NCBI GenBank assembly: GCA_033807775.1
Contig: CM066326.1
Location: 94,590,873 to 94,654,872, forward strand
DNA length: 64,000 nucleotides
Origin: Saussurea involucrata
Lineage: Eukaryota; Streptophyta; Magnoliopsida; Asterales; Asteraceae
Reading direction: 5' to 3'
Of the stretch, positions 11,817-22,669 are shown in pieces. The stretch's first letter is position 1. The number at the start of each line of letters is the position of its first letter. The notes under the pieces were generated by a model, which saw nothing but the letters and a program-made list of their open reading frames with translations, made no database searches and had not been told where the DNA came from. Position numbers and translations under genes: made by a program.

Positions 11817-12779
11817 TATTTGGGCAAAAAATCACGTCGTACGACCACGACCAGAGAAGGTAAATCGCACGTCATAAGTAAAATCTTGTATTAAGATAAG
11901 GTCTCGACAGGAACCCATAAAACATCCGTCGTCGCCCGTAAAAGGTAAGTCGTACGTTCCCCACAACGCTGGACCATAGTATCGGCCGCTCCGTGCGACC
12001 ATCGCGTAAGATCATTGTACCTTCGATCAAAGCTAACGTTAACCTTGACTGTTACGTTTGTTAAGTGTTTAATGCAGGAGTCAAAGTCATTAAAGAGCAA
12101 CGGATATAACCGACGCAACCATCAACGATCGATAGCTGTAACGGACGAAGAGTATTATGAACATTCATCTCAGCGACCGTTTCCAGCCGTTGTAGCCGTT
12201 GATCAAATCATTAATGGAGCTAATTAATGATGCGAAGACTATAAAAGACAAATTAAAGCATCATTTCAAGGGACATCGATTAACATCCAATACACTTCAG
12301 CGAACATCATCATACAGCAGAGAAAATCACCCAAACTCATAGCAAAGAACATTCAAACTCTGAAGATTGAGTACTGAAAGCCAGAATCCTACAGCGTACT
12401 CAAGAACACTCGAAGGAAAAGCTCAAGTATCAGTCTCGACGCACGACTTCAGCCTTCGACAGATAGTTCACACTTGTTTTCACATTTAAACACTTGTACT
12501 TTACATTTCGAAGTATTTCCTTCATTTGTATTGTAATCATCGTACGACCGACGCCAGTACCAAGGACGTCGCCCGTGATTGGCGACCATAGTGCAGCGAC
12601 GACATCCCTTGTCGTCCGCAGGTTTTTTTCTCGATTGAGGTTTTTCCTGCGTCATCAAATCCCTTGTCTCATTTACATTTTCGTCTTTGTCGCACGTCTC
12701 GTCGAAAGATCCTTTCTTTAGTTGATTAAGTCCACATCGACCTTAAGTTGTCCCTTTGGTGCGATTTTTGGCATTAACA
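11817..12779 (+). repeat. Element C 5' LTR
   Basis: About 963 bp, begins TATTTGGGC (family TGTTTGGGC with the terminal TG decayed to TA) and ends GCATTAACA. It is more diverged from B's LTRs than they are from each other. TATAAAAG box at 12240. Confidence 0.88.
12240..12247 (+). promoter_or_regulatory. TATA box of element C LTR
   Basis: TATAAAAG at the position equivalent to 3886 in B and 31474-31481 in E. Confidence 0.6.
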
Positions 12780-12782
12780 GTT

Positions 12783-12799
12783 TGGCGCCATCCATGGGA
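12783..12799 (+). other. Element C primer-binding site
   Basis: TGGCGCCATCCATGGGA, differing by one base from the site at 4416 in element B. Confidence 0.8.
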
Positions 12800-12880
12800 C
12801 CTCATCTAGAGAAAATCCTCGACGAACGTGCGCCCTACTAATAGTTTCTTGGAGTTTCTTCTATTTTCTGTTGCAGGAAA

Positions 12881-15249
12881 ATGGCAACCTCTGGAAATCC
12901 GCAGCAAGCCGTCGCTCAGATGTATCAGGAGCTCGAAGTCGCCAGAAATCAGCTCAATGGAATGGCGGAGCAGAATCGCAGAGCAGCTGAGGAGATCGCA
13001 CGGTTAAGAAATCCTCTTGGGCCTCAAGATGGTCCTAGGCCGTTCGTGCAGAACCCAGTTCCAAGATCGTTCGACCAGAATGGCCCTAGACCATTTATCC
13101 CGAATCCAGGTTCATCCGCGCAGAATCAGCATCCAGGCCCGTTCATGCAGAATCAACAGCCAGGGTCGTTCAACCCAAATCCCCAGTTTGGGACAGTTCC
13201 TCCTCAACACATAAGGCCACCACCCGTGAATAATGGGTCTAAGCCATCACAAGGGTCGCAGCCTTTCCAGCAAGGGTCGCAGCCTTTCCAGCAAGGGTCG
13301 CAACCATTTCAGCAGCCATTTCATAATGGACCCCAAGGTGGATCGCAGCCTCTCCAGCAAGGATCACAGCCGTTTCAGAATGGACCGCAGCAATTCCACT
13401 ATGGGCTGCAGCCTATTTCGTCCCGTTCAACGGGGACACCAATGGTTCATCGCATGGTAATGGCACTAGCCCAGGGGCCAATCCCTCGACAGGGGCAAAT
13501 CCCGATCTTAACGATCCCGTCGCTCAGCGTTTGAAGATGTTAGAAGACCAAAATGAGCGCGTCCTGTCCTTGCTCGCCAAATTGCCTGGGGCAGCTGTGC
13601 CCGTCGACGTCGAGCCTCGCTCGGGATATCAGGCGTCGCCTTTCATCGATCAGATTGCCACCGTCGAGGTCCCAAAGAAGTATAACATTCCTGCCTTCAC
13701 TCCCAAGTATTCGGGTGTGACCGATCCAACTGAGCACGTCGAGCAATATAAGCAGCTCATGTGGACGATCTCGATCCCATTTATGTACCAGGAAGTATGC
13801 ATGTGTAAGAGTTTTGGAGCAACCCTCACTGGTCCTGCTCTCCAATGGTTGATCAATCTCAAACCCAAATCCATCGGGTCGTTTGCTGAGTTGGTTAATC
13901 AATTCTCCCAGCAATTCGCCAGCAGTCGTAAGATGGAGAAGCAGACCAGCGACCTATATTACATCGTGCAGAAAGCCAATGAGTCTATTCGAAGTTATTT
14001 TAATAGATTCAATGCCGAAATGATCAGCATCCGCAATTGCGACGTCAAAACCGCGATCGAAGCCTATAAGCGTGGTCTGGACGATAGTTCGGGTCTATAC
14101 ACCGACCTGACCAAATATCCCCCGGAGAATTTCGAAGACGTCCGAGCTCGAACCTTAGCATATATGAGGGTGGAAGATGATGCCGCCTTTCGTCGCAAGC
14201 ACACTGACGACAAGAAGTCACTAGGCGTCAGAAAGCCAGAGTTCAAGACTAGGCTGTTTCTAGAGCCAGCGCGCCAAATTTCAAATGTTCGTTTCAATAC
14301 GAAAGCAGAGGCCAAGACCGCGGCTAAGTTCATTCAGTACCCTAAGATAGCCTCTTACGGATTCAAAGGATCCACAAAGGACCTAGTCGAAGCTCTGAAA
14401 AGTTCCCAAGCTACCATTCGATGGCCAAAGAAGTCCGACCTGGACGATGCTAAGAAAGAGAAATCAAAGTGGTGCGACTTCCATGCCGATCATGGTCATG
14501 CGACGGACGACTGTATCGCATTGAAGAAGAAACTAGCATATCATTTTTCGAAAGGAAATCTCAAAGATGTCATCGACAACGTCGCTGTTCCAGCTAATAT
14601 CCATAGACCGTCGACCCTCGAGCACGCGAATGTCGTCAATTGCATCACCGATGGTTCAGATGTGTGTGGTCTGACGTATTCAGCGGCCAAACGTCATGCC
14701 AGCCAGGCGCCCGACGATCGGCCTATTCCCCGCTCGTCTAGACCTAAAGGAGATTTGGAGCTAGAAGCTATGAAGATTGTGTTCGACCACGTCGACCTGG
14801 GCGACTCGTATCAGAAGCATCATGACGGTTTGATCATTCAGCTTACAGTCGGTAACTGTCTAACACGTCGAGTCTTGATCAACGGGGGCAGCTCAGCAAA
14901 TGTCATTTTTCTCAACACTATCAAAGCCATGGGAATCGATCGCTCGGAAATCACCCGACGTTCAACGACTTTGGTCGGTTTCAATGGAGAAGCGACGAGC
15001 ACCTTTGGAGAGATAATTTTGCCCGTCTACGTTGGAGGAGTCAACAAGCAGACCAAGTTCAGCGTCATCGATTGCGCGTCGGCCTATAACATGATCTTAG
15101 GTCGACCATGGATCCATGATATGAAAGCTGTTCCTTCGACGTATCATCAAATGTTGAAATTCCCGACGCCATGGGGAATCTAGGAGATCAATAGTGAGCC
15201 AAAAGTCGCTCGTGAATGCTACAAGTCTACCTTGAAGCCGAGAAAATAA
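12881..15249 (+). pseudogene. Element C gag-protease, frameshifted
   Basis: MATSGNPQQ start at 12881. The Pro/Gln-rich linker contains three tandem copies of an 18 bp unit encoding QPFQQGS-type repeats (about 13256-13312). A one-base loss near 13411-13420 shifts the frame, which resumes at 13531 and runs through capsid (ALQWLINLKPKSIGSF), the CDFHADHGH segment and protease (here INGGSSAN, so the catalytic Asp is changed to Asn near 14880). TAG at 15181, then in-frame sequence to TAA at 15249. The altered active site and frameshift make it inactive. Confidence 0.9.
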
Positions 15250-15395
15250 ACTGAAGTCGTAAGATCAAGCTCTCGACAGGTTCGTTTTTCTATCCCTAAA
15301 TTAACAATGTCTTTTCCACAGGGATAAGTCTACTATGGTGCCTCGTCGCACGACAACATAGTCGACTGCAGGGCAATATTTTTTCGTGTCATTCT

Positions 15396-15564
15396 GTCAT
15401 TTAAAACCTATCTTTTCCTCCCAAAAAGAGTGCGGTAATAAATGACAGGGGGCAAATAGAGAGAGTCTGAAATGGTACGTTCTCTAACACTTTCTCATAC
15501 GATTTTTTTCTCGCAAAACATTTACTGACTTAAGCATCGGAGGGTCGTTGGTGAGCCAACGACC
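15396..15564 (+). other. Twin hairpins and G-rich tract after element C gag-protease
   Basis: Hairpin 15396-15446 followed by GACAGGGGGCAAATA; second hairpin 15543-15564 with GGTCGTTGG, loop TGAG, CCAACGACC. Stem of the second hairpin is identical to that of B while the loop differs. Confidence 0.7.
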
Positions 15565-16010
15565 AACCCCCGACATTGTTTTATCGCAGAATCGCACGAC
15601 AAGTTATCGCAGAGTCGCACGACAGTAATCATTAAATCTACTGTATGACTTTAATATCGCAAGGTTGAACGACATAAACGATCAGGTCTCTAACTTGATT
15701 ATTTCTCCACAGGGGCATACGACACAAACTCGCTGTACGATCCGGTCGTACGATCACAGAGTCTAAACGACTTTACCCCTAAGTTTCTTAACTTTCATAC
15801 ACTGAATGGATGCTCTAATCGCGTGTTTTTATATTTGTTTTACGTTCTTGTCATCGTATGAATGATTTCATACGTATCTTATGTTCGACTTTATAATCAA
15901 ACGTGATTCGAATAAAGAATAAGCAAAAGATATATATTCATAAACCACTGTATACATACTCAACCCCCGATACGTCAAGTGGCAAAAACAAACAAGGAAA
16001 GAAAAAAATT

Positions 16011-16433
16011 CTAGACGACAGGAGGAACATTGGTCGTATCCTCGCTCGAAGTCCCGACCTGAGGGCCTCCACCTGCCACTCCTACTGCACGAATCTCCTG
16101 CAATTCATATTGAGCATCGAAAAGTTGGACAACCAGCTCATCGGCATGCGCCATGGCCAACTTTTCCCTATCCAAAGCCGCTCTCTCCCTTTCCAACGCT
16201 GCAGCTTCCCTCTCAAGAGCAGACGCCATCAGATCTTCAACTCTTGACGTCTCAGCATGTAACGCCAAGGAAGACTGGAACGTCTGTGAAAAATAGAAGG
16301 TGCATTCAAGAACAATCGACAAAGATTACACAAGTCATGAAAGATTGACACTCACCGTGAATGCCAGACTGGCAACTCAAGATCTCATCTCTTCGGCCGG
16401 AACTCCGTGAAAACGCTCCCCGAAAGACGGGAG
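16011..16433 (-). pseudogene. Element C antisense gene, C-terminal fragment
   Basis: Contains the exon beginning FQSSLALHAETS (matching FQASLALQAETS in E), preceded by a GT-AG intron and part of the previous exon (about 16350-16433), which has one stop. The last exon is Glu/Arg-rich and coiled-coil-like (EREAAALERERAALDREK) but is shorter than in E. Cut at 16433 by D. Confidence 0.75.
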
Positions 16434-18129
16434 CAGCAGTGGTGTTCGCGTTGAAGATTTGGAGACATTATCTTTATGGTACCAAATGTCAGATTTTTAC
16501 TGATCACAAGAGTCTCCAACATCTTTTCGACCAGAAAGAATTGAATATGAGGCAAAGGAGATGGCTGGAATTGGTGAATGATTACGATTGTGAAATTCTC
16601 TATCATCCGGGAAAGGCGAATGTGGTGGCCGATGCCTTGAGTCGTCAGGAAAGGAGTGGAACAATAAAGTTATTTTGTTAAGGGCTGAACTTCTACCGAG
16701 TATCTTTGAAGAATTGCAAAAGTGTCAAATAGAAGCGTTTCAAGAAGAACATCTGAAGTCAGAACGATTAGTGGGGTTGTCAGAATTACTAGAAAAAGAT
16801 GATCGCGGGTTGTTGTGTTTGGGGAGTAGAATTTGGGTGCCTCGTTTGGGTGGGTTACGCGATCGTGTACTGCAAGAAGCTCATAAATCTCGTTTCTCTA
16901 TTCATCCAGGTACGAATAAGATGTATAGAGATTTGAAACAATTTTATTGGTGGCCAGGGATTAAGAGAAGTGTTGCTAAGCATGTGGAAGATTGTAATAC
17001 GTGCAAGAAGGTAAAGATTGAACATCAAAGGCCGTTTGGTCAGTTGCAGCGATTGGAAATACCGATGTGGAAATGGGAGCAGATTACTACGGACTTCATC
17101 ACTAAGCTACCAAGGACTTCGAAGGGATTTGATTCTATTTGGGTAATTATTGACAGATTGACGAAGTCTGCTCATTTCTTACCAATAAAGGAAACTGATT
17201 CGATGGAACGCTTAGCCAAATTATATATTGATGAAATAGTAACTCGACATGGGGTTCCAATCTCGATTATTTCTGATCGGGATAGTCGTTTTACTTCGAG
17301 ATTTTGGAGAAGCTTTCAAAGGGAGATGGGGACGCAGATAAAGTTAAGTACAGCATACCATCCTCAAACCGACGATCAGAGTGAAAGAACAATCCAGACT
17401 TTAGAAGATATGCTCCGGGCTTGTATAGTTGATTTTGGGGGATCGTGGGATAAACATCTACCGTTGATCAAATTTGCCTACAACAACAGTTATCATTCCA
17501 GCATTCAAGCGGCACCGTTTGAAGTATTGTATGGTAGAAAATGTCGAACGCCTCTGTGTTGAAATGAAGTGGGAAAGAAACAATTAGCGGGACCAGAAAT
17601 AGTCCAGCTAACCGCGGATAAGGTTACTCAGATCCGAGAACGTTTGAAAGTGGCTCAAGACAGACAGAAAAGCTACGCAGATCGTCGCCGGAAACCGTTA
17701 GAGTTTCAAGTTGGGGATTTCGTGATGTTGAAAGTCTCGCCTTGGAAAGGAGTCATTAGATTTGGAAGGCAAGGTAAACTTAGCCCGAGGTATATTGCAC
17801 CGTTTGCAATTACAGGAAGAATTGGTGAAGTAGCTTACCGATTGGATCTACCGATAGAGTTAAGTCGTATCCACAACACGTTTCATGTATCGAACTTTCG
17901 GAAATGTTTGGTTACGCTAGATCAGGCTGTCTCTCTACCAGATATTCAAGTTGATGAAAGGTTGAACTACGTGGAAGAACCGGAAGCCATAGTTGATCAC
18001 AAAGTTAAAGTGTTGCGGAACAAAGAGATCAGGCAAGTGAAAGTTCTGTGGAAACATCATAGAGGTCAGGATGCGACATGGGAATCGGAGTCGGAGATGA
18101 GAGCCAAATACCCTCATCTTTTCGCTTGA
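16434..18129 (+). pseudogene. Composite D RNase H-integrase-chromodomain
   Basis: RNase H part: VFALKIWRHYLYGTKC and ADALSRQ. Integrase: HPGTNKMYRDL with a downstream C-x2-C zinc pair (CNTCKK), the catalytic series TTDFITKLP, SDRDSRF and HPQTDDQSERT (D, D, E). Then GDFVMLKVSPWKG, YIAPF and HVSNFRKC, and a C-terminal chromodomain-like VLWKHHRGQDATWE. Frameshift near 16660-16680 and a TGA (for Trp) at about 17560. Acts, when intact, to integrate element DNA. Confidence 0.88.
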
Positions 18130-18377
18130 CTGAATTCCGGGACGGAATTCTTTTAAAGGGGAGATGTTGTAATAACCAGGTATTTTATTTTGTTAATTGA
18201 CCAGTAGTATTTTAGTATTTTAGAATTTAGAAGTTTATTTATATAAGTTTTATTTTAGTTAGTTATGGAAAAATAAGTTAAGGGTTTGTTTGGTATTTTT
18301 ACCAAACTCCACACCACCGCCTTATTGCCTCACTAGGAGGAGGTGTCCTCCTAATTGAGTATCTAAACAAATATCCT

Positions 18378-18380
<3 letters not shown>

Positions 18381-18415
<35 letters not shown>
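18381..18415 (+). repeat. (TG)n microsatellite
   Basis: About 17 uninterrupted TG units within the D LTR, close to its AG-rich leader region. Confidence 0.95.
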
Positions 18416-18417
<2 letters not shown>

Positions 18418-18737
18418 ACCTTCGGCTAGGTGAAAAGAGAGAAAAAGAGAGTGAAATCGAAGAAGAAGAAGAAGAAAGAATCTGATCTCCATAGCTGGGA
18501 TTTTAGTGTTTATGCAGTAAACTGTTCAGGTGATCATCTGATTCCTTTCCCTTTTATATATTTAAGTTTTTAGAAGTTTATATTTGGGTTTTAAGTAATT
18601 TTAGAAAGGTATATGGGTCTTTGGTTATGTTTAGAATGTCAATAAGAGTCTAAAAATCATTTATGGGTAAATATTGGACTGAAAGTCGTTTTTGCTGAGC
18701 TTATTAAAAAAGACGGTGAACAGTAATTTTTCAGGTT

Positions 18738-18888
18738 TTCGCAACAGTAGGTTGCGAGAAGTGAGGCTTTCGCAACAGTAGGTTGCGAGAAGTGAGGTTT
18801 TCGCAACAGTGGGTTGCGAGTTCTTTGGTTTTCGCAACAGTGGGTTGCGAAAAGTGAGGAATTCGCAAGCTGTGGGTTGCGAAAAGTG
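18738..18888 (+). repeat. Hairpin-forming minisatellite in D LTR
   Basis: Five head-to-tail units of about 30 bp, each with TTCGCAAC, 5-7 bases, GTTGCGA, then AAGTGAGG-like spacer. Every unit can fold on itself. The last copy has an extra base (TTCGCAAGC). Not seen in the LTRs of A, G or I. Confidence 0.9.
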
Positions 18889-19775
18889 TTAAAATACAGA
18901 TTTATTAATGAGGTGTATTCTTGTTAATTAACTATTTCAGATAGTAAAATTCAAAGATAAAAGTGGGACTTGTTGAAGAGATTTTTGGAGAACTTGGAAA
19001 AGCATTCAGGTGAGTTTTATTTTAAAAACATTTTTCAACTGGAATACATATATATGTGATTTATATATATACATGAAATGGATATGTATGGGTTGAGAAT
19101 GTGATACATAATGTGATTATGTGTTTTTATTGAAATGTTTATATACATGATGGTATACTGTAATTATATGAGTATTCTGCGAGAATACGGGGCCGGGATC
19201 CGAGGTGCGGACCGGTGTATTGTCGGGTTCCGGTAAGCGGACAGGCGTGTTTACTGTAGATGTTGTACAACAGAGTAAATTGACTAGTTGGCTTGCAACC
19301 ACTAGTTTGGCCAATTGTGGAGGAATAAGGGGGAATGAGTGGATACGAATCGCAAGTCTTGGTTGGTATTTAATTACGTGTGATATATGTGTGTTTGTAT
19401 AAAAAGGTTTTATTTAATTGGATTCTTGGCAAGTTTCAACTGACAGGGATTTTCTCACTGGACCATTAGGTCTAACCCTCATTTTTCTGTTTTAAAAATA
19501 TGTATTCCAGGTGGTGGATCGGGTAAGGGCAAGTGAAAAGTTTATGCCGTGGATATCTCTTGTGAAGACTTTTGTGTTGATGACATAACTATGTTTTGAA
19601 CCCATGACTTTGTTATTAATCAACATGTATTGTATTCCGCGAAAAATTTGTACTCGTTTATTTTTATGTTACCTAGACTTTGGGACCGAATGTGTTATAT
19701 ATAATGTATCTTTTGATGATATTATGGCATGAATATATGTTATTTGTATATTTGGAAATCGGGGATGTTACAAAT

Positions 19776-19788
19776 GGTATCAGAGCCT
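19776..19788 (+). other. Composite D primer-binding site (tRNA-Met type)
   Basis: TGGTATCAGAGCC two bases after the LTR end, as in A and G. Confidence 0.93.
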
Positions 19789-20034
19789 TAGTTTAAGGGA
19801 TTTAGGTATAAATATCCGTACCTAGACTTAAACTGCATGTGAAGTAGGATGTCCCTATTATGATAGAACCTGGGGATTGCTAAGTATAAAAGGTAGAAAG
19901 AACATCATGTAAGGTAATTTCGAATTACACTTGGCCAGTGTAATTATGTTTTTACACGTGCATGTTTGAACTGGAATACCTTGTTATATGGGGTATATGC
20001 TTATGTGTATATTAACCTTGTTCGAAACTACAGA

Positions 20035-21480
20035 ATGGCGAGTGGCACTAGACAGAGGATTCGGAGGGGATGAGGGAATCCGGGTGAAGAAAACCCACCA
20101 GTAGGAACAGGGGGAAGAGGAGGAGATCGTGGTAGAGGCAGAACTGGAGGCAGAACTGGAGGCAGGACTGGAGGTAGAACTGGAGGTAGAACTGGGGGTG
20201 GAACAGGGGGCCGAACCGGGGGAAGGACTCAAGGTACAGAGTTTGTTACGCGAGAAGACCTGACTGCTGAAATGGGAAGGTTACAGGCTAGTATACAAGC
20301 AATGATTGAACGAAGTCGAAACAGTGAAGCTGATCCACCAGGTCCGGAACAAGAAGTCGAAATGCCAATCACCCCTACTGTCTTACCAATAACGAAGAAG
20401 TGTGATTATAAGATGTTTCTTGGTTGCAAACCCCCTACGTATTCAGGAGACCGGGATCCAGTAAAAGCAATGAGGTGGCTGAAGGAAATTGAAGCTATAT
20501 TCAAGACAAGTAAGTGTGCTGAGGAGGATAGAGTACTGTATGGAACAACAATGTTGAAGGGTGATGCCTTGTATTGGTGGGAGGCTCATATGGAATCCGA
20601 AGGAGCAGACATATATTCTACTTTCCCTTGGGAAGAATTTGTTTTAGTTTTCACACAACACTTCTGTCCACAAGCAGCTGTCAGACAACTGGAAGAGGAA
20701 TTTATGAGTCTGCAACAAGGGAATTTGTCAGTAAGAGACTATACCGCTAGGTTCTTAGAGAAATCTCGTTTTGCGGGATATTATGTTGCTACAGAGAAAT
20801 TGAAGATGGACAGATACATCTATGGGCTCAATTCGGAGGTCAGAAGATTGGTTACTGCAACAAGGCCAGATACCTTTACAGCCGCAGTGGACGCTGCTGA
20901 AAATGTGGAATGAGATGACAGAAGAGATGCTAGTGATAGGAGTATGGGGAAAAGAAAATGGGAAGGAACACCTCACGATCCGAAAAAGCCCAGATTTCAG
21001 AAGTTCGATAACCGTGCACCTTTCCGACCAATGGAAAGACCTTGTTCGAAGTGCCACCGTGTTCATCAAGGAAACTGTCAGAGTGAATCGCGGGTTTGCT
21101 ATAGGTGTGGGAAGACCGGGCATGTTTCTAAAGATTGTCGCGTTACGCGGTTTTGCTACACATGTAATTCTCCGGATCATCTTCAGCCACATTGTTCGCA
21201 AAGAAAAATACAACAGGGTGGATTATCAGGGAAACCAGCAATTGCCAGCCCCGTAATTCCAAGGATAGAACCGCCGAAAGCAAGGGGTCGTACGTTCCAA
21301 ATGACCGCTAAAGAAGCGGAGGAAACTCCGGATGTGGTTACAGGTACATTTTTCATAAACTCTACACGTGCTAAGGTGTTATTTGATTCTGGTGCAAACC
21401 GATCCTTTGTGTCGCCTTCGTTTGCTGCTCACATGCATTTAGAGCCTAAAATGTTAAAACATGCTTTGCTGGTAGACACT
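20035..21480 (+). pseudogene. Composite D gag-protease fragment
   Basis: MASGTRQRIRRG start, a TGA after twelve codons, then a Gly/Arg/Thr-rich run made by a tandem 12 bp unit (GGRT repeats, about 20135-20230). Capsid domain with KPPTYSG, YWWEAH and EEFMSLQQG. TGA at 20911. Two CCHC knuckles (CYRCGKTGHVSKDC; CYTCNSPDHLQPHC) and protease with LFDSGANRSFVS. Ends abruptly at 21480 within protease. Confidence 0.88.
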
Positions 21481-21516
21481 GCGATCATCTTTTTCTAGTA
21501 ATTCTGACAACCCCAC
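21481..21516 (-). repeat. 36 bp inverted copy of 16771-16806
   Basis: These 36 bases are the exact reverse complement of part of D's integrase region. The match ends abruptly on both sides. It joins D's protease to the antisense gene, as filler DNA copied during break repair would. Confidence 0.93.
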
Positions 21517-22198
21517 CAATTGTCGTACGACAAATGACCGTTCCCCATTGCTAAACTCTAAGAACGCGTCGATCTTTGCTTGAGAATTAGCGTAAGGCTT
21601 CACGTCCTCGAACTTTATGGCTGTCGACATATAAAACAAGTTAAAAACCAAAAAACGCAGACGACAGACAACAAAAAGTACAAAGCTCACCCGATGTATT
21701 CCAGCTGGCCCTAATCCAATCACTCTCAGAGTCAAGGGTCGACTTACGCACAAATGCGTATCGAGTCTTCCACCCGCGATCGTTTATACCGGTCTTGAGG
21801 ACCAGAGCACGTTCACCTTTAAGTCTAGAGTATAGACTACAGCGATGACATCCATCCTTCTTGGCTTGATAAGCCAAAAGGAGGTCGCGCACATTCATGG
21901 GAGACTCCCAACTTTTAGTGACACGCTCGATCACTTGCACCACTCGCCAAAACTGGGGCATTAATTGACCCGGTGTTATGTCAAATTCTAGCATAAAAGC
22001 CTTAGCTAGAGGTGAGTAGGGCCATTCAAAACCTATCTTAAAGGGATATTTGTGCATCACGATATACCCCTCAGGACATTCGTTCGATCGAATTTGACCT
22101 GGGCTGATCAATTCAACCCACGCAGGAAGCTTAGATAACCTCCTAAAGTCATCAAGATCCGGCTGATCTTGAATATTGCTCTCAGGGTCCGTCGACAT
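21517..22198 (-). pseudogene. Antisense gene of B/C family, N-terminal part
   Basis: Starts MSTDPES at 22198 and runs through YPFKIGF and PGQLMPQFWRV, which resemble the plant 'putative gypsy type transposon' domain (PF04195), to DSESDWIRASWN. A GT-AG intron (21691-21621) leads to IDAFLEFSNGERSF. Truncated at 21517 by D. No stop in the visible exons, better kept than the copy in E. It belongs to B or, after recombination, to C. Confidence 0.8.
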
Positions 22199-22384
22199 CT
22201 CTAAACAGATTGGAGGGATCAAGGAAGTCGTACCTTATATATAAGCACTTAAAGACATCGAAAAACCTAACTGAGTCGTAGATTCTCGCAGGATTTGTGA
22301 ATAAACAGGTAAAGAGCAGCAAGAAGATCAAAGGGAAATCTTTGCTCAAAGACGCTTCGAAATCGTAAACCAGAATAGACCCAT

Positions 22385-22520
22385 TGAGGTCTCTATTTAA
22401 GCAAACGATCGGATCCCTTAGATGATCGTCACGTGCCCTCGTCCCTTCGTATGACCGCAGGGATCGTCGACACCTGTCAGCTGGTAAGCACAATCGTACG
22501 TCAGTATGACGTCACGACCT
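22385..22520 (-). promoter_or_regulatory. Putative promoter of antisense gene (B)
   Basis: Upstream of the ATG at 22198: a TTAAATA box (about 22395), a G-box CACGTG (22429-22434) and a perfect bZIP/TGA palindrome TGACGTCA (22507-22514). The TATA-like box has a counterpart at 26080 in E. Inferred from motifs; no expression data. Confidence 0.4.
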
Positions 22521-22654
22521 CGTTTTCTCTTCGACTTCTCGTTCGGTTAGAATTAAACCAATTCGGTTCCGAAACAACCAAGGTATTTTTAACGCAGAAC
22601 CCTAAGCACCCGACGAGCAAAATTTAAAATTCGAATTTGCCATCCTACTTTCAA

Positions 22655-22669
22655 ATTTTGGGGGCAAAC
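22655..22669 (+). other. Element B polypurine tract
   Basis: TTTTGGGGGCAAAC abuts the 3' LTR. The same tract in reverse stands at 25791 in element E. Confidence 0.75.

Larger units (their letters stand above)
11817..16433 (+). mobile_element. Element C: sister of B, inserted in B, 3' end lost
   Basis: 5' LTR, primer site, gag-protease, hairpins and the tail of an antisense gene in the same order as B and E. It stops at 16433 where composite D begins; no separate 3' LTR exists. The flanking antisense gene lacks several hundred bases between 16433 and 21517 relative to E, so C's 3' part and some of B were probably lost by recombination between homologous copies. No target duplication can be confirmed; TGTAC at 11812-11816 is the left candidate. 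Confidence 0.8.
18168..19773 (+). repeat. Composite D LTR (1606 bp)
   Basis: Starts TGTAATAACC, ends GGGGATGTTACA; upstream lies TGAATTCCGGGACGGAATTC and a purine tract, downstream the primer site at 19776. Contains a (GT)n tract, the hairpin minisatellite at 18738-18888 and the family hairpin at 19459-19474. Confidence 0.88.
16434..21480 (+). mobile_element. Composite D: pol 3' end - LTR - gag/protease
   Basis: A chromovirus related to A but arranged inside-out: RNase H-integrase-chromodomain (16434-18129), polypurine tract, a single complete LTR (18168-19773), primer site, then gag-protease (20035-21480). The left edge joins C's antisense gene with a short GCAGCAGTGG overlap; the right edge carries a 36 bp inverted copy of D's own sequence. 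RT and parts of protease and RNase H are absent. An LTR shared by two head-to-tail copies, or an inserted one-LTR circle with later loss, would give this order. Confidence 0.8.

Noticed and set aside
18738..18888. CRISPR-like regular repeats
   Set aside because: Units are head-to-tail with spacers of the same sequence, inside a plant LTR; no unique spacers or cas genes.
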